From Perkinsus olseni (Eukaryota; Perkinsozoa; Perkinsida; Perkinsidae), in contig JABANP010000234.1 in the NCBI GenBank assembly GCA_013115135.1, positions 1-64,000 on the forward strand: DNA of 64,000 nucleotides. The letters are read 5' to 3'. Below, in pieces: positions 52,790 through 64,000 of this stretch (position 1 is the first letter of the stretch; every line of letters starts with the position of its first letter). Position numbers and translations under genes: made by a program. Under the pieces are notes generated by a model. The model saw only the letters and a list, made by a program, of their open reading frames with translations. It searched no databases and had not been told where the DNA came from.

Positions 52790-55700
52790 TGTACGCACCC
52801 TGCAGTTAATCACGTCCACGATAGGTCGCCGAAGGGAGCGCAGAAGGGGCAAGAGGAAAGAAGTCCCAGATGGATACCATCAGCTGTCAGGTGCCCCCGC
52901 AAAGCCTCTCTAATTTCTTCTGGTCGCATCTTCCAACCCGCCAGGGTCTCAATAATATCATCGGCTTTGATATACCCAGAAGGACCGTGGGCCTCCTCGC
53001 TGAGGGGAAAAGGGAAAAATCAACCATCATAGTGATCTAGTAGCAACTCACTCCCGACCATTCTTTCGCGCATCTGGACCATTGTTCAAGTTGCCGTGTC
53101 TCCCACTGATGGTTCTCCTCGACGATTTCGCGGCCATTGAGGATCGTCCCGGCCTCCGGCGAATCTCCGATATATCCTCGTGACGGAATGCATCGAGGAG
53201 CCTACTAGAAGGGATGCAGCAGCAGCCGTTCCAGTGGATGAAAAATGTGGCACTCTCAAGTTCATCAGTCTCTTCTTTACGTCAATTTTCACGTGAGCAT
53301 GTGCGTCTGATGAATCCAAAACTCTTGCTCAACCAACTTCAACGAGTTCAATACGTAGATAGCGCGAAGTGGAATACAGTGGAGCACATTTTTCTTCCCG
53401 TTTAGACAGCGCGGTAGTAAACCACGACCTTAGCGTTTTGTAATCCGGGTAAGACAATAAACAGAAAGATACTGGAGAGACTGATCTCAGGCAAGTACCA
53501 ACAGTCCCAATGGGGTAACACTAGAGCCTAGCAGGAGACAGCGACACAATATCCTTGCGGGGCGAGCGAACACCGATACGGTACAGTCCCCATCAGAACT
53601 ATACCAGATCGAGGCAAAGCTCGGTCAAGATTCTCGACTTAAGAATGTGAATGAAGAAACTTTCACCCGGCGATGAGGCACTGTGGTTAGCCTATCCTCG
53701 CTTACCGGTTGATAAGTGTGTCCACCGGTTGCAGCTCTTTCAGGAGCTCTATGACCTGCTCTAGGTTCAATCGCGCATGCTTCGCCGAATCTGGCAGGGG
53801 GTGTGTATTAGACCAATGAAGACAATGCTATGAGAAAATTGTTGGACTCCCGTTCCACCAGTTAGGATTTTCATCCAGCGGTAACTTCACCTCGTTCTAA
53901 CTAAGCCGTACTGTCGGCGTTGGATTCGAAACTTACACACACCATCTCAGACGATCCCACCACGTACAAGAGGTCGTACAACGAAGATAAATTGTTATCG
54001 AGTGTTCAATGCGGGCATGAGAGCGGCGCTTCGACACGGAGTCTGCTGACCAGGGCAAGGTCTGCGTTTGCGCACGCGTGCAAGATACGCACAGTGGGAG
54101 GGTTCACTAACAGTCTTAAGAGGTTCCTGTTCTGAGAAAAGCGTTCTCGGCACAACAGTATCAAAGCATGAGTGATTGAATCACCCATGCCGACCCATTA
54201 GTAAGCGGGAATTACTAATTCCCGCTCAGTTCATCAGTATCGCCCCCACAATTCTCGCTTCCACAATTTGGACTTCGAACTTTGTAAAGACCATCGAACG
54301 CCGTGATTGATCCTTCTAAGTAAATCCTACATCAATCACTAAGTTATCTAATCTCAAACGCGAAGGGAAAATTCTGAGAAGGCGAGAATTCATTTTTCCT
54401 CCCGAGCCTTGCCTGAACGCCTGGATTTGACCAGCTCCCTTATTCTCCTTTCCAAGTCCTGTTCTGCAGGTCTGATGCCGAATGACATAAGCAGAGCTGC
54501 TGTTTGTTGATAGGTGATGCTGAATAACCCCACGGGTCCCGGGTTCGAACCCGGCACCCGGCATCTCTACTCACCTCTCCTTGGCGATGTCAAGTAGCTT
54601 GTCGCTCTTCTTCCTAGGTGTTTGTCGAGGAGAGTATTTTCGATTTTTGTCGATTTGATGGCGAAACGCCATCACAACCTCTCGCAACCGCCACTCGGGT
54701 ATTCCGTACCTGGCGAGAAAAAAAACTTCGCTGTGCGTAAAGATATCAAGTATTGCACAAAATGTTCACCCATCACCAGACCGTTAAGTAAATCACTTCC
54801 TTGGTGGTAACTTGCTCAAATTGGAGAGTTTCTTAATCATCCCTCAGAAACATGTTGTAGACTAGCTTCATTATTCTATCTGCTTTATCTCGTTCACTAT
54901 GAGCACAATCTTGGCCACTATGAACCCAGGCTACTTAGGTCACGTTCCTTCGCTACATCTACTACAACAAGATAGTGCAAAGTGACTAACAAGGGACTAC
55001 ATAACACAATTGAGCTGCGCTTATAATACTAGCGTTCCGTCATTAACTCCAATTCTCTAAACTTCTCCTCACTCTTTCTCGTTCACTATAAGCCCAAACT
55101 ACTAATGCTGGATTCTACACGAAGTAGCGCAAGGCGAAGATTAACAACACTAAACTGTCTTTCATGAAACGCAATAATCGTCACATCGACTTCGACCGCC
55201 AGTTCATTGCAAAATCATCTTCGTCAAAATCCTCTTCCTCCTCGATATCATCATCAGGAGATTTTGAATCCACCGCGTTACCTAGAAAAATGTGAAAAAC
55301 GCGCGCCCAAAGGATACGGTCTCGTCACCTTGAACTGGTAGGGGCTGTATCTCTTCGCTCGGCTCACTTGAACTTTCCGTGTCGATGGCGGAAGATTCCT
55401 CGACGGGTGGCGGCAAGTGGAGCTCATGTCGCTCATGAACTCTCCTGCGTTTATCACGGAGTTCACTAAGATGTCTCTCTCGGTCCTCTTGGTCGTGATG
55501 AAGAGAACGGACGTATCTTGCAAAATCGAGGTCGAAAACACTCTGGATGGTATCCTAGGTCGAAGGTGGTACGCGACGGGAGGGTCTATAACCACAGGTG
55601 TGATTCTTTCGATGGATTCTGACATCGTTTACTGTCAGTAGCATGCAGCTGATGAATACTGAATAAGAGTCCGTGAAAAAGTTGGATTTTTTTTGAATTT

Positions 55701-56010
55701 TCCACGATTTTTCTTCCATTGGAATTTTACCTATCCTCGTTCCACGCGACGCCTTCATTTGTCGGTCACTGCTCAGTTTCCCCATCGACACTGAGCAGTG
55801 ATTGGGTTCATGAAGTGAACTCAGCAACCGAGAGAGTGGTGTGAGCGTGTAAAGTGACTTCGTAGTAGCGAGTATCGATCGGAGGAGCGGTTCTCAGTCA
55901 AGGCAGAGACTACGCGGCTACCAGCCAAACCGATGCCGTTTACCACCCACCCACCCAGTGATATTATCTCAGAAGGGGGGAGATCCGAATACTCACACTC
56001 GAAAAGTGGT
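52790..56010. other. Stretch without an identified gene
   Basis: Short frames only. AGCGGGAATTA-C-TAATTCCCGCT lies at 54204-54226 and GTGATT-G-AATCAC at 54172. A palindromic TTCGAA word (54546) sits in a tRNA-like context, but no cloverleaf closes. A hairpin with 12-bp arms and a 12-base loop lies at 55767-55802. Confidence 0.45.
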
Positions 56011-56017
56011 CGGTAAA

Positions 56018-56329
56018 CTAGTCTTCGCACGCACTATCGAGATTCTCGATTGAGCCCAACATTAGTGACACCAGAGCAGTAACACCAGAGCAGTCTAGCA
56101 TCCATTTAGTGGTAGCCACTATCTTGCTAGCCAAGTATAAATTTAGGTTACGGTATTGTCCTGCTGGGCCGATATATTCACCCTTGTATAATATTTCTCC
56201 GCCATAAGGTATCATGGCTTTCTCAATTCCCTCACCGCTGTATAGTTGATTGGATGCCATACTAACTGTACAAATAGGATCGGCATCACCATCCGTTGTT
56301 AATAATGTATCATAAACAGGTTCATCCAT
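56018..56329 (-). CDS. Hypothetical protein, 103 aa
   Basis: Open minus-strand frame with balanced composition: MDEPVYDTLLTTDGDADPIC, MIPYGGEILYKGEYIGPAGQ, ASKIVATTKWMLDCSGVTAL. It looks more like protein than the surrounding frames. No signal peptide, no recognised domain, no paralogue in the window. It could be a single exon or a retroelement fragment. A 9-base direct duplication (ACACCAGAGCAGT) near 56070-56093 lies at its C-terminal end. Confidence 0.35.
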   Translation of the reverse strand: MDEPVYDTLLTTDGDADPICTVSMASNQLYSGEGIEKAMIPYGGEILYKGEYIGPAGQYRNLNLYLASKIVATTKWMLDCSGVTALVSLMLGSIENLDSACED

Positions 56330-56425
56330 GACTCGCCCACTTTCTTGACGCTGACACTCCTACTCACTACTCTTCTTCAACGTTACCATAACCGTTATGG
56401 CATAGCCCACATCAGTCAGGTACGT

Positions 56426-56447
56426 AGAGTACGGTACTCTGAGTACC
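56426..56447. repeat. Chained one-base-centred inverted repeats
   Basis: AGAGTAC-G-GTACTCT (56426-56440) shares an arm with GGTACTC-T-GAGTACC (56433-56447). Confidence 0.88.
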
Positions 56448-56745
56448 ACTGACTGTCTGCGCCGTCTTCAGACGTGGTGTAAGTTCCTTATGGTTGGCGT
56501 CGATCTCTCCTCCGGGCTCAGCCCGAAACTGACTCAATGCATCGGCATCCTCCTCAACAGCCGACAGCTTTGACGGCAGACATGTTATCGGCGATTACCG
56601 ACCAAATACGCTGCCCTCAATGGACAAGTCGATGTAGGATGGAGATAAATCTTTGAGAGAAAATTTCTTTTTCATGATATTTCTATCAATATTTTTCCTG
56701 CAATTCTATCAATAGTTTTTCCTGCAATCTCCCACCCCTTTCGCC

Positions 56746-59252
56746 CTACTCATCAGTGATAATATCAGAATCCTCCTCAACTCGTGCATTGCCCTCTACC
56801 AGTTGCCGCCTGTCGCCAGCGTCGAGCTGTAGTTCCAATCTGTACAAGCAGCAAGAGATGGTTTCATCACGAAGAGAAATTTTCTCGTTTTCTACGTGAA
56901 ACTTAGTTTTTTCTCCGAGAAGAAACAAAAATTTTCCCTTAAGGAAATTATATGTAGAGTGAAGGTTATCCAGCCATAAGGAAGAGGCCGGAATATAACG
57001 GAAAGCAAATCAAGAAAACAGTTCTTCTTCGAGATAGTGTACTCCGTCACGTTTACTTCGCGGTAAACTCGTGGCGTAATTTCCGTGTTTCATACTTCGC
57101 CAAAATGTCTACAGTATCATAACCAATTTTCCCTCACTACACACGCAAAAGGACAAATTTGGGCTCTTCCCGCAACACCGTCATTCCTTCAATGCCGAAA
57201 AGATAAAATTCTAGACGGAAATTTCGCGCGCTCGAAAAAAATTCCATGGCTCACTTCCGCATGTCCCTTTGCATGTCCTTCGATCTCCTCTTGCTCGGAG
57301 CCTCTGGAACAACAAACCATCGCATCCGACAAGGAACGTATCTTCTACTCTCACCCCGTCCAAACACCTCAGCCGCTTTGTCTTCATCATCGAAGAAGCC
57401 TTCGGGAAGCGCCGAGGTCGCCAGGGCTGAGAAGAGGTCAAAATATGAGAATCTTTCTACGCGTTTTTGACTCGCATCAACTAAAGATATGCTTCACCAC
57501 TATAACTGCATAAACTACCCCCGTTTCGAATCGTCAGAGAAATTCTCTCAACCATCCTATCCCTCGTTCCCCACACCAGCCAACAGCCACCATCAATGAC
57601 TCCCGTCGGAACCATATCACGTTTACTCTCACATACGGTATGGAGCCTTCACATCGCGGATACCGATGGCACTACTGCGAGTAAACATGGCGCGCTCTCG
57701 AAAATTCTTTCTGGGATGGGTAGATAGCACTTCACCCGAGTGCTCTCCACTATTTGCGTTCTTCAAGCCTTTTACATTTTCATCATTGAAAGCTCTCACC
57801 GGTATCATATAACGTAAAGACGCCCCGTTGAATAATCCTTACAGGGTTTCACGGAGAACAGCGCCTCAATATCATCTATACAAATACCCGATTGAGTCGT
57901 CGCTCGAAGAATCTTTTATTCCGAGACTGACGCTGTTCAACCTCATTACATTTCTTCTTCTTCGGTGCCGGCCGCCGTTTCCTTTTCCCCTTCCCTCCCT
58001 CAGCGGCAGCATCACCATCATCATATTCGAACCTTGATCGCAAATAACTCGGAATCTTTATGTTTTTTACGCAAGTTTTTTACCATGAAAAAATCAAAGC
58101 GCTCAGAGAAATTAACCTCCCCTATGAAACGCTAGCATGAGGCTAAGATACGCCCGTATTACTCTGTCCCGGACACCACAAGTCCCGCTAGCTCTGCCGT
58201 AACATAATTCCGTATATCATCAGTATCCAGAAGATCCTCATTAGCCGGGATCGGACCGATGACCTCGTTCTCAGCAGCCTGACCAGATACCAAATTTTCC
58301 CATTTTCGTCAAATTATCGTGAGCAAAACCTCCTATTCCCGCAAAAATTAATTTTGTCACAAAATCCTCAACGTGAGCAAAGATTCCGCAGTCAGACTAC
58401 CTTCCGGGGCGGCGGTATGATAACATCATCAACGGGCGGCGTCTCCTCTTTCTTTGTCTTATCCTCTTTCTCCCTCACCTTCCGACTCGCCATCATCATC
58501 GTCACTGTAACCGGCACCCAGCAACTACACACAGACTTCAAGATGTACAACTCGACAACTCGGCGAATCCAAGCTCGACCCTTGCAGCACTCAGAAAACA
58601 GCTTTGGGCATGGAGTTCCGTTATGCATATCGAATTAGCTCGCATTATTAGCATTTCAATAGGGCGGGTAGTCAACACGAGTTTAATTTGTAGTCAGCGG
58701 AGATTGTCCATTACAGCGGACTAAAAATTCGGTCCGTGGATCGGAAATGGTGTAAGCATTTCCCACTCAAATTTCGCGTTCATTTTTCAGTTCACTTCAA
58801 TGTTACCTTCTTCGCCAAACATTCGTGTAAGATATACCACTTCTTCCCTTCTCTCAAGGCTTTGCAAGTTGTAGACAATAACGGTAACGGCTCAACGACT
58901 ACAGACTCCCCCACGCACGTTTGCTATTACCCCGGCATCTCGCGGTTCTTCTCCGGCCTCCTCGGGTTTCTCGTCTTCCTCCTTGTCCTTCGCCTCAGTC
59001 TGCTTCTGTGCGGGTTGACTCTCTTTCGACAACAGCGCCTTGTATCAAGCAAGCATCGAGCTAAGATACTCAGGGTTGATTCATTACCAGCTCTAGCCTC
59101 TGCAGTAGATGTTGATGTTGCGGCGTCTTCGAGTGGATGGCCCACATCCTTCCAGTTTTCACCCGTTTTTTACAGAGGACGCAAATAACAGCATCAGCGA
59201 CACCCGGAATTTGGGTACCTTGAAGTAGTTTCAATCTCAATTTGGAGGCCAA
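56746..59252 (-). CDS. ZNF830/CCDC16-like zinc-finger protein, multi-exon
   Basis: Minus-strand gene. Exon 1 (59252-59088, 55 codons) carries a matrin-type zinc finger: Cys25 and Cys28 (VICVLCKKRVKTGRMW), His40 and His46 (AIHSKTPQHQ). Then a 49-base intron (59087-59039) and exon 2 (59038-58931, 36 codons, acidic/Lys-rich, ending EEPRDAG). Later exons: about 58525-58398 (DDDDGESEGEGE and EETPPVDDVIIPPPRK, in different frames), about 58270-58160, and 58033-57940 (GGKGKRKRRPAPKKKK, a nuclear localisation signal). The exon at about 57433-57370 reads SALPEGFFDDEDKAAEVFGR, the family's hallmark. The last exon (about 56840-56746) ends in VEEDSDIITDE and a stop. ZNF830 relatives are nuclear, linked to the spliceosome. 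Intron 1 carries GTATCTTAGC. Confidence 0.68.
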
Positions 59253-59259
59253 CCAAACC

Positions 59260-61500
59260 TTATCCGTATCTTACTAGCACAACCTCATAGATATTTCACA
59301 CTGATCAAGCTTTCCAATTTCATCATCAGGCTTTTCTTTTTTATAATACTAAGTACTCCAAAATCTTCGAAATTTGGCGAGTACCCTACGAGCCATAAAT
59401 GTTCGTGAAACAGATAGGGAAAGTTCTCGTATCTGTTTCAGGAATCGACATTAAAGCTCAGTCTCAGTATCGCTGAATGCGATCAACAACAACTACTCAC
59501 CTATAACCATTCACATACCATAAATTCCGAGAATCCCGAGAGGGTTTCTTCCCACTGTCCTACTATCTAGATGATTCTTACTCCATCCTATTAGAATCGG
59601 ACTGGTACAATTCAACCGAATTCAAGATCGATCATCTACCCGTCACCCCCGCACTACACAAAGATACTCCTCGTATGGAAGTAGGTGCCGAGGCCCCTGT
59701 TCCTCCTCCTCCCGACTCCGCAGCAGCTCGGGCCTGCCTCACTAAGGCTCGGGCATGGGCTTGGGAAGATGCCGAGGACATGAGGAAAGAGCTGTCAGAG
59801 GGCTCCTGATGATCCTTTGAGTCTGACACGATAGATAATACGAATAACATGGTAGATCCTTTCATAAAACCAAAAGCATATCCTTGAAATATGATTAACT
59901 AGCAGCTGGCAAAATGGCAACCTCGGACAGAAAGCCTCTCTTGTTCTGTAGTTATCAGGAGAGCGCCTCAGCTTGCTTCAACAATGCGCACAAACATATT
60001 CTCATTGGGGTCTCACAGTTCTCAGTGAAAACTGTGTGATCCACTGTGCCACTTGTCTATTGTGTCTGTCCCACTTTAGCACAGCAATAAATAACTTGTA
60101 TTGTGTTGATTGAGTAGGCTCAGGATCATAGCTAGTTGACACCTGATGAAGGTTTGTTCAATTAAACTGATCCTGTTGAGTAACAAGTGTCGAGGATAAA
60201 TCAAATTGAAACGTGGGCTTCGAGGTTTGACAGCGCCGTCCATGCTGGCACTCAAACACCGCGGATAGCTCACGGATAGCTCGTTGGTGGGGACGTCCCA
60301 GAGTGAGCGATTCGCTAAGGCCCTCAGGCTGAGGGCCTCAGCTCAGCGGTCGCTGTTCTTCATCATGATGAAACTGCCTGCGCTCATCGTTCAGGAGTCG
60401 TGGTCCAGGACACAATTCCCTCTCGATGCCCAGCAGTCACCGAGCAACAAATGAAACACTCTCATCCTGAAATGCTCACCTAGGTAAACCACTCATTTAT
60501 CCGCTGAAAAAGAAGTAATTGAGAGCGAGAGGGAGGCAGAAGCACCGCGTGCAATTGGTGTCTGCACTTTCTCAGGAATTCTGCAAGCTGGTGTCTCTTT
60601 CGGGTTGATCTCATCAACATTAAAGCCCTCCGACTCGGAGGCTCCCACTCATAACCCGTACAACACAAACGCGCACCGTTTTCTCTTCGCGTTATGCAAC
60701 TACCGGGACGCACCCCACTCACGAGTCCTGAGTCACGAGTCATGAGTCACGACGGAGTGAATAGTTGCAAAATGCCGACTTTTCACATATTGATTCAGCT
60801 GAGTGAGTAGAGCCACCATCAATGGTTCCTGTGGCGCAGGTTCCATCCCAAGGTGGATTGAAAAAGTCGCACCCATTGCCCACGGTTCTAATCCATCCGG
60901 CCGCCGAACGATTCAGGGGCGAGCGCGCTCTACGTTCGACATTACCGCAATTTGTCGAATTTCTTTTTACACTAAACTCAACGTCGGCAGCGTTTTGAAT
61001 GATGGGGAAATACTCTTTTCTAAAGAAATTCGTCTAATTTCTAAAGATGGTTCTGCCCAGCAATACGCTTCCAAGCCCTTAGATAACCTATGACCCACGA
61101 TCCTCGGCCTTCGGGCTTTAGGTGAAGGTCGCCCGGAGGGTGCCTAATCGATGGCACGAACACTCAACTGGACGAACAACTTAGCGCACGCCATAAAAAA
61201 TACAAAAAAAAACTCGCTCGCCCTAAATTCCTTTTAATGCCCGGGTCTCATTACAACCACGGTCTTAAACCCACTTGCTGCTTTTTCTAACCCCATCATA
61301 CGCACAAGCGCATTCAGGACCCACGACTCCACACAACCCCTCCACGCGACCTCTCTCTAAACATCAACACATCACAGCACGGACGGACGGAAACACATAC
61401 CACAATGCGCTTTTACGCTACACATCGAGCTATACGAGAGCGGATCATTATCGAGCCAGTCAAGACTTCAATCGAATTCAAGACTTCAGAAATCTCTCTA
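59260..61500. other. Stretch without an identified gene
   Basis: No family recognised. A hairpin TGAAACAGATA/TATCTGTTTCA with a 13-base loop lies at 59406-59440. AGGCCCTCAG-G-CTGAGGGCCT (60318-60338) is chained to GCTGAGG-G-CCTCAGC (60328-60342). Direct GAGTC repeats lie at 60720-60750. The second copy of the GC-rich 40-base repeat lies near 61103-61146. Confidence 0.5.
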
Positions 61501-61509
61501 AACTTGTAT

Positions 61510-62019
61510 TCACCTTCGGGGAAAGATCTCCGGCATACCGTTCCTTACGCAGCGAGCTGCATGACGACGTAGTCTCTCTTCGTCGTACCATATGCTCGAC
61601 AAGCCGTCTCGGGGGGGATTCAGTGCAGCTTCAGTTGCCCAAACTAGGACTAGCAATCCACAGTTCTGCTCCTCGGCGTTCTCTTGCTGACATGGTACTG
61701 CGGTCACTGTAGTGTAGCCTGGATACAACTGCCTTACTATCTCCAACACCTTCGGCGGAATGTAGCTGCCTCCGTGAACGGGGTCGAGGTAATACACTTC
61801 CGAGTCCCCAGGAGCAGACTCGTTATCTTGCAGCAGCAGACCGAAGTAGTTGTCGACATAAACAGGCTGCGCGTTCACCCCTCTTCTCCGCGCAGGGTAC
61901 CCATTGTACCATAGGCATTCGACCTCCGCCACACGGAGAGGAGGGCATCGTGAGACAAACTCACTTACGCGGGACAACATAGTCATCCAGGTATCAATAT
62001 CTTCGTCGGAGGTCATCAT
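61510..62019 (-). pseudogene. C48 (ULP1-like) cysteine protease remnant
   Basis: 169-residue frame matching the C-terminal half of the ULP1-type proteases found in some transposable elements. Asp79 lies in VYYLDPVHGG and Gln111/Gln112 in the oxyanion position (VPCQQENAEEQNC). Cys120 is in NCGLLVLVWATEAALNP, followed by the typical closing pattern YDEERLRRHAARCVRNG...FPRR. The catalytic His of the HW motif is replaced: the aligned residues are Tyr58-Phe59 (VYVDNYFGLLL). As read it would lack a complete catalytic triad. The N-terminal part was not found. It is divergent from, and 200 bases from, the FLYWCH-MULE gene, so the two may belong to one element; ULP1-like genes are known in some Mutator-like elements. 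Confidence 0.62.
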
Positions 62020-62337
62020 TGCGTGGATGCAAGAACAACCACTGCGTCATCGGCACTGCCGCTTCGGCAGTCACCCGACATTGAAGCACCTCATCGCGCA
62101 GCAATGATTGCAGCACCTTTGCATCTGAGCGTGATCCTGGCACTCACTTTCCCGCGATCCGAGTTAGCCAGATAGGCAGCTCTTGGCTACACCTCAGGTT
62201 TCACCTTTGGCCGAATGTTAGCTCATGACGCACTTGACGTCAATACTCAGGGTTCACAACCGTCAGCTTCGCAAAATCCGCATCAATTACGTGATGCGAC
62301 TGGGCGCGAATCGCGCGATGGCTCAGGGCTGGAGGAG

Positions 62338-64000
62338 GTCTGCTTGGTCGACCATGCACGTGGTCGGTATCTTGTGTGTGGCTCTCATGCCTATAGTCTC
62401 AATAATCCTTCGCGTCGACCGGAGAATACTTCCTACTGGCGATGTGTGGGCTACAAAAAGGGTCGCGGTTGCGGCGGTCGTGCAAAAGTCGTGGGCGATC
62501 TACATGGGCCAGTGGACGACTTATGGGTCGAGGCTACACCGGCGGAAAACAATACATACAACAATACAACAATACATGCACTGCAACTGGCTTGGGCAAG
62601 ATTCTTCTCGACAAGATGTGCCGCAAGGCTCAGGAACTCCGCGTCAATCAACCGGCTTGGGACGCTTTCCGAGATGTAGTGCCAGAATGTAGTGACGCCC
62701 AGCTGCAGCAGCTGCCAAGCAAGAGCGGGATTTACCAGAAGTTGAACAAGGAAAAGCGGCGAGCTCTTGGGCTGCCCAATCCCCCACGGAGTCTCACGGG
62801 CTTCGCGCTCCCGCCGGAGTTCTGCTCTACAAAGGTAGGCGGCAAAGCGGTCGACATGCTGCTGTGGGATTCTGGCAGCACAGACGATGAGCGAGTTTTG
62901 ATTTTCTGGGACCAGTGCACTCTCCAACGTTTACTTTCCAATAACAACGTACTACATATTTGTCTTGACGCCACATTTTCCGTCTGTCCACTGCGTTTCG
63001 CGGAGCAAGTAACTCTATTAGTGCAGCATCCCTGTGGTAGGTTTCTTCCAATATTTTACTGTGTTGCTCCAAACCGCAGTGTATTAACTTATATTAAGAT
63101 CTTACAGCGCATTGTTCCGAAAATCGGTGGCCCTTCGCGTGTTGCCAGTACTATGAGTGATATGGAGCCCGCCCTACTATCAGCGATTAGGACTGTGCTT
63201 CCGTTGTCGTCCATAACCGTATGCTATTTCCACTGGACCCAAGCTGTATTCCGTAAGTTTCGTCGTGTGTTCCCTTTCATGTGCTACGGTAATGCTCACA
63301 AGGACCCGAAAGTACGCGAAGCGTACGAAACGTTCTACACTGTAGCCTGTGTTCCTTTCTTGCCCGTCTCGCTCACTGCTGTTGCATTCGAGGCTGCTAT
63401 CGGAGGTTTGCCGCGCCGTGAGCGGAATATTTTATCGGGATATCTCCACCGAAAGTACGGTTTGGGGAAGCAGGTCGGTCCAGCCGTCTTGAACCTGCGG
63501 GCGAGGGACCCTCGCCGAGGGTTATGTCCTCTAGAGGGAGGACGAATAACGCACAGGAAGGGTTCCACATGGGATGGGGTCGGAGGTTCGCAAAGACCTC
63601 CCGTCCCCACCTATGGATCTGGGTGGATGCGGTGAGGCGGATCATCAGCGAAGTATATGCGGACGCTGTCATGTATGATCGCGGTGACGCATGGTATCGA
63701 AAGCCTGAATATGTTGCACTCGACGCCAGGCTGCAAATACTTTGCGGCCGTCCGGTTGAAGAACCTGATCTCCATGAATGGTTCAAGCTCGCCCGCGGAG
63801 TGGTTAGGGGAGCAGTCAAGCACGCTGCCCAGTGCAATGACGACGATGTAGATATCAACTCCGATGACGACGATGATAATGATGATGGTAGTGCAGAGCA
63901 GGAGTGTGGCCACGGTGACGATATCAAGCCTAGCCAGAGCAGTTCCATTCAACCTGTAGGCGATCATTCGAACTGCCCGGGAAAACGTCAGCGGGTGGCT
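62338..64000 (+). mobile_element. FLYWCH plus MULE transposase, runs off the window
   Basis: A FLYWCH-type zinc-binding domain comes first (frame of 62215: LVDHARGRYLV, SYWRCVGYKKGRGCGGRAK); its second His pair is not evident. The MULE transposase core is in the frame of 62442. Counting from that Met, Asp176 (LHICLDATFSV) and Asp240 (TMSDMEPAL) are two catalytic acids, and Cys261/His264 (CYFHWTQAVFRK) form the family's C/H motif. After about 63460 the homologous sequence changes frame: RTNNAQEGFHMGWGRRFAKT and RPHLWIWVDAVRRI (63546-63650), then an acidic tail (NSDDDDDNDD) and KRQR, still open at 64000. The frame changes near 62555 and 63460 adjoin A and G runs, or the second is a short intron. 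Terminal repeats were not seen. Confidence 0.8.

Noticed and set aside
54480..54566. Possible tRNA gene ending CCCGGGTTCGAACCCGG...CACCCGGCA
   Set aside because: The loop of the would-be T-arm is six bases, only five of seven acceptor pairs form, and no D-arm or anticodon arm is visible. It is treated as a tRNA-like word only.

Overview
The window reads as nuclear DNA of an intron-rich unicellular eukaryote. Recognisable proteins are split into short exons bounded by GT...AG, many introns are only about 43-51 bases long, and the protein families are eukaryotic: neutral-type trehalase, canonical poly(A) polymerase, a RAP-domain protein, an hnRNP U-like SPRY protein, a ZNF830-like zinc-finger protein and a FLYWCH/MULE transposase. 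An alveolate of the Perkinsus type is my best guess, from memory of comparable secreted families and MULE elements. That assignment is an inference.

Layout. 1-9.9 kb: no identified gene; a few exon-like stretches and a high density of short repeat words. 9.9-15.2 kb (+): hnRNP U-like gene. 15.2-18.9 kb: no identified gene, several hairpins. 18.9-24.3 kb (+): RAP-domain gene with a decayed reverse transcriptase in one intron. 24.4-27 kb: nothing identified. 27-30.3 kb (+): poly(A) polymerase. 31.7-32.6 kb (+): exons of an unidentified gene. 33.4-41.2 kb (+): two tandem neutral trehalase genes with matching exon boundaries. 42.5-49.9 kb (+): array of small secreted proteins (two intact, one frameshifted, one remnant). 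50-56 kb: mostly non-coding, with a 20-bp minisatellite and its inverted copy. 56.7-59.3 kb (-): ZNF830-like gene. 61.5-64 kb: a C48-like protease remnant (-) beside a FLYWCH-MULE transposase (+) that runs off the window.

Two structural signals stand out. (1) Introns are assembled from recurring modules: a GTATCTT hairpin, the word ATTTCGTGGCGCG, and a tRNA T-arm/B-box-like word that repeatedly lies just inside a 5' splice site. This resembles introner-type intron gain. (2) Non-coding DNA at 16-27 kb and 44-60 kb is full of perfect inverted repeats with exactly one base between arms of 7-15 bp. They have unrelated sequences and are often chained so that neighbours share an arm. I counted about 50 by eye with arms of at least 7; chance predicts about 4 in the whole window.

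Many reading-frame breaks fall in homopolymer runs (9960, 10659, 19428, 20004, 20150, 20186, 39718, 40454, near 49138). Most are probably length errors in the assembly rather than real pseudogenisation. Exon coordinates are hand-read from splice signals and should be taken as approximate by a few bases.
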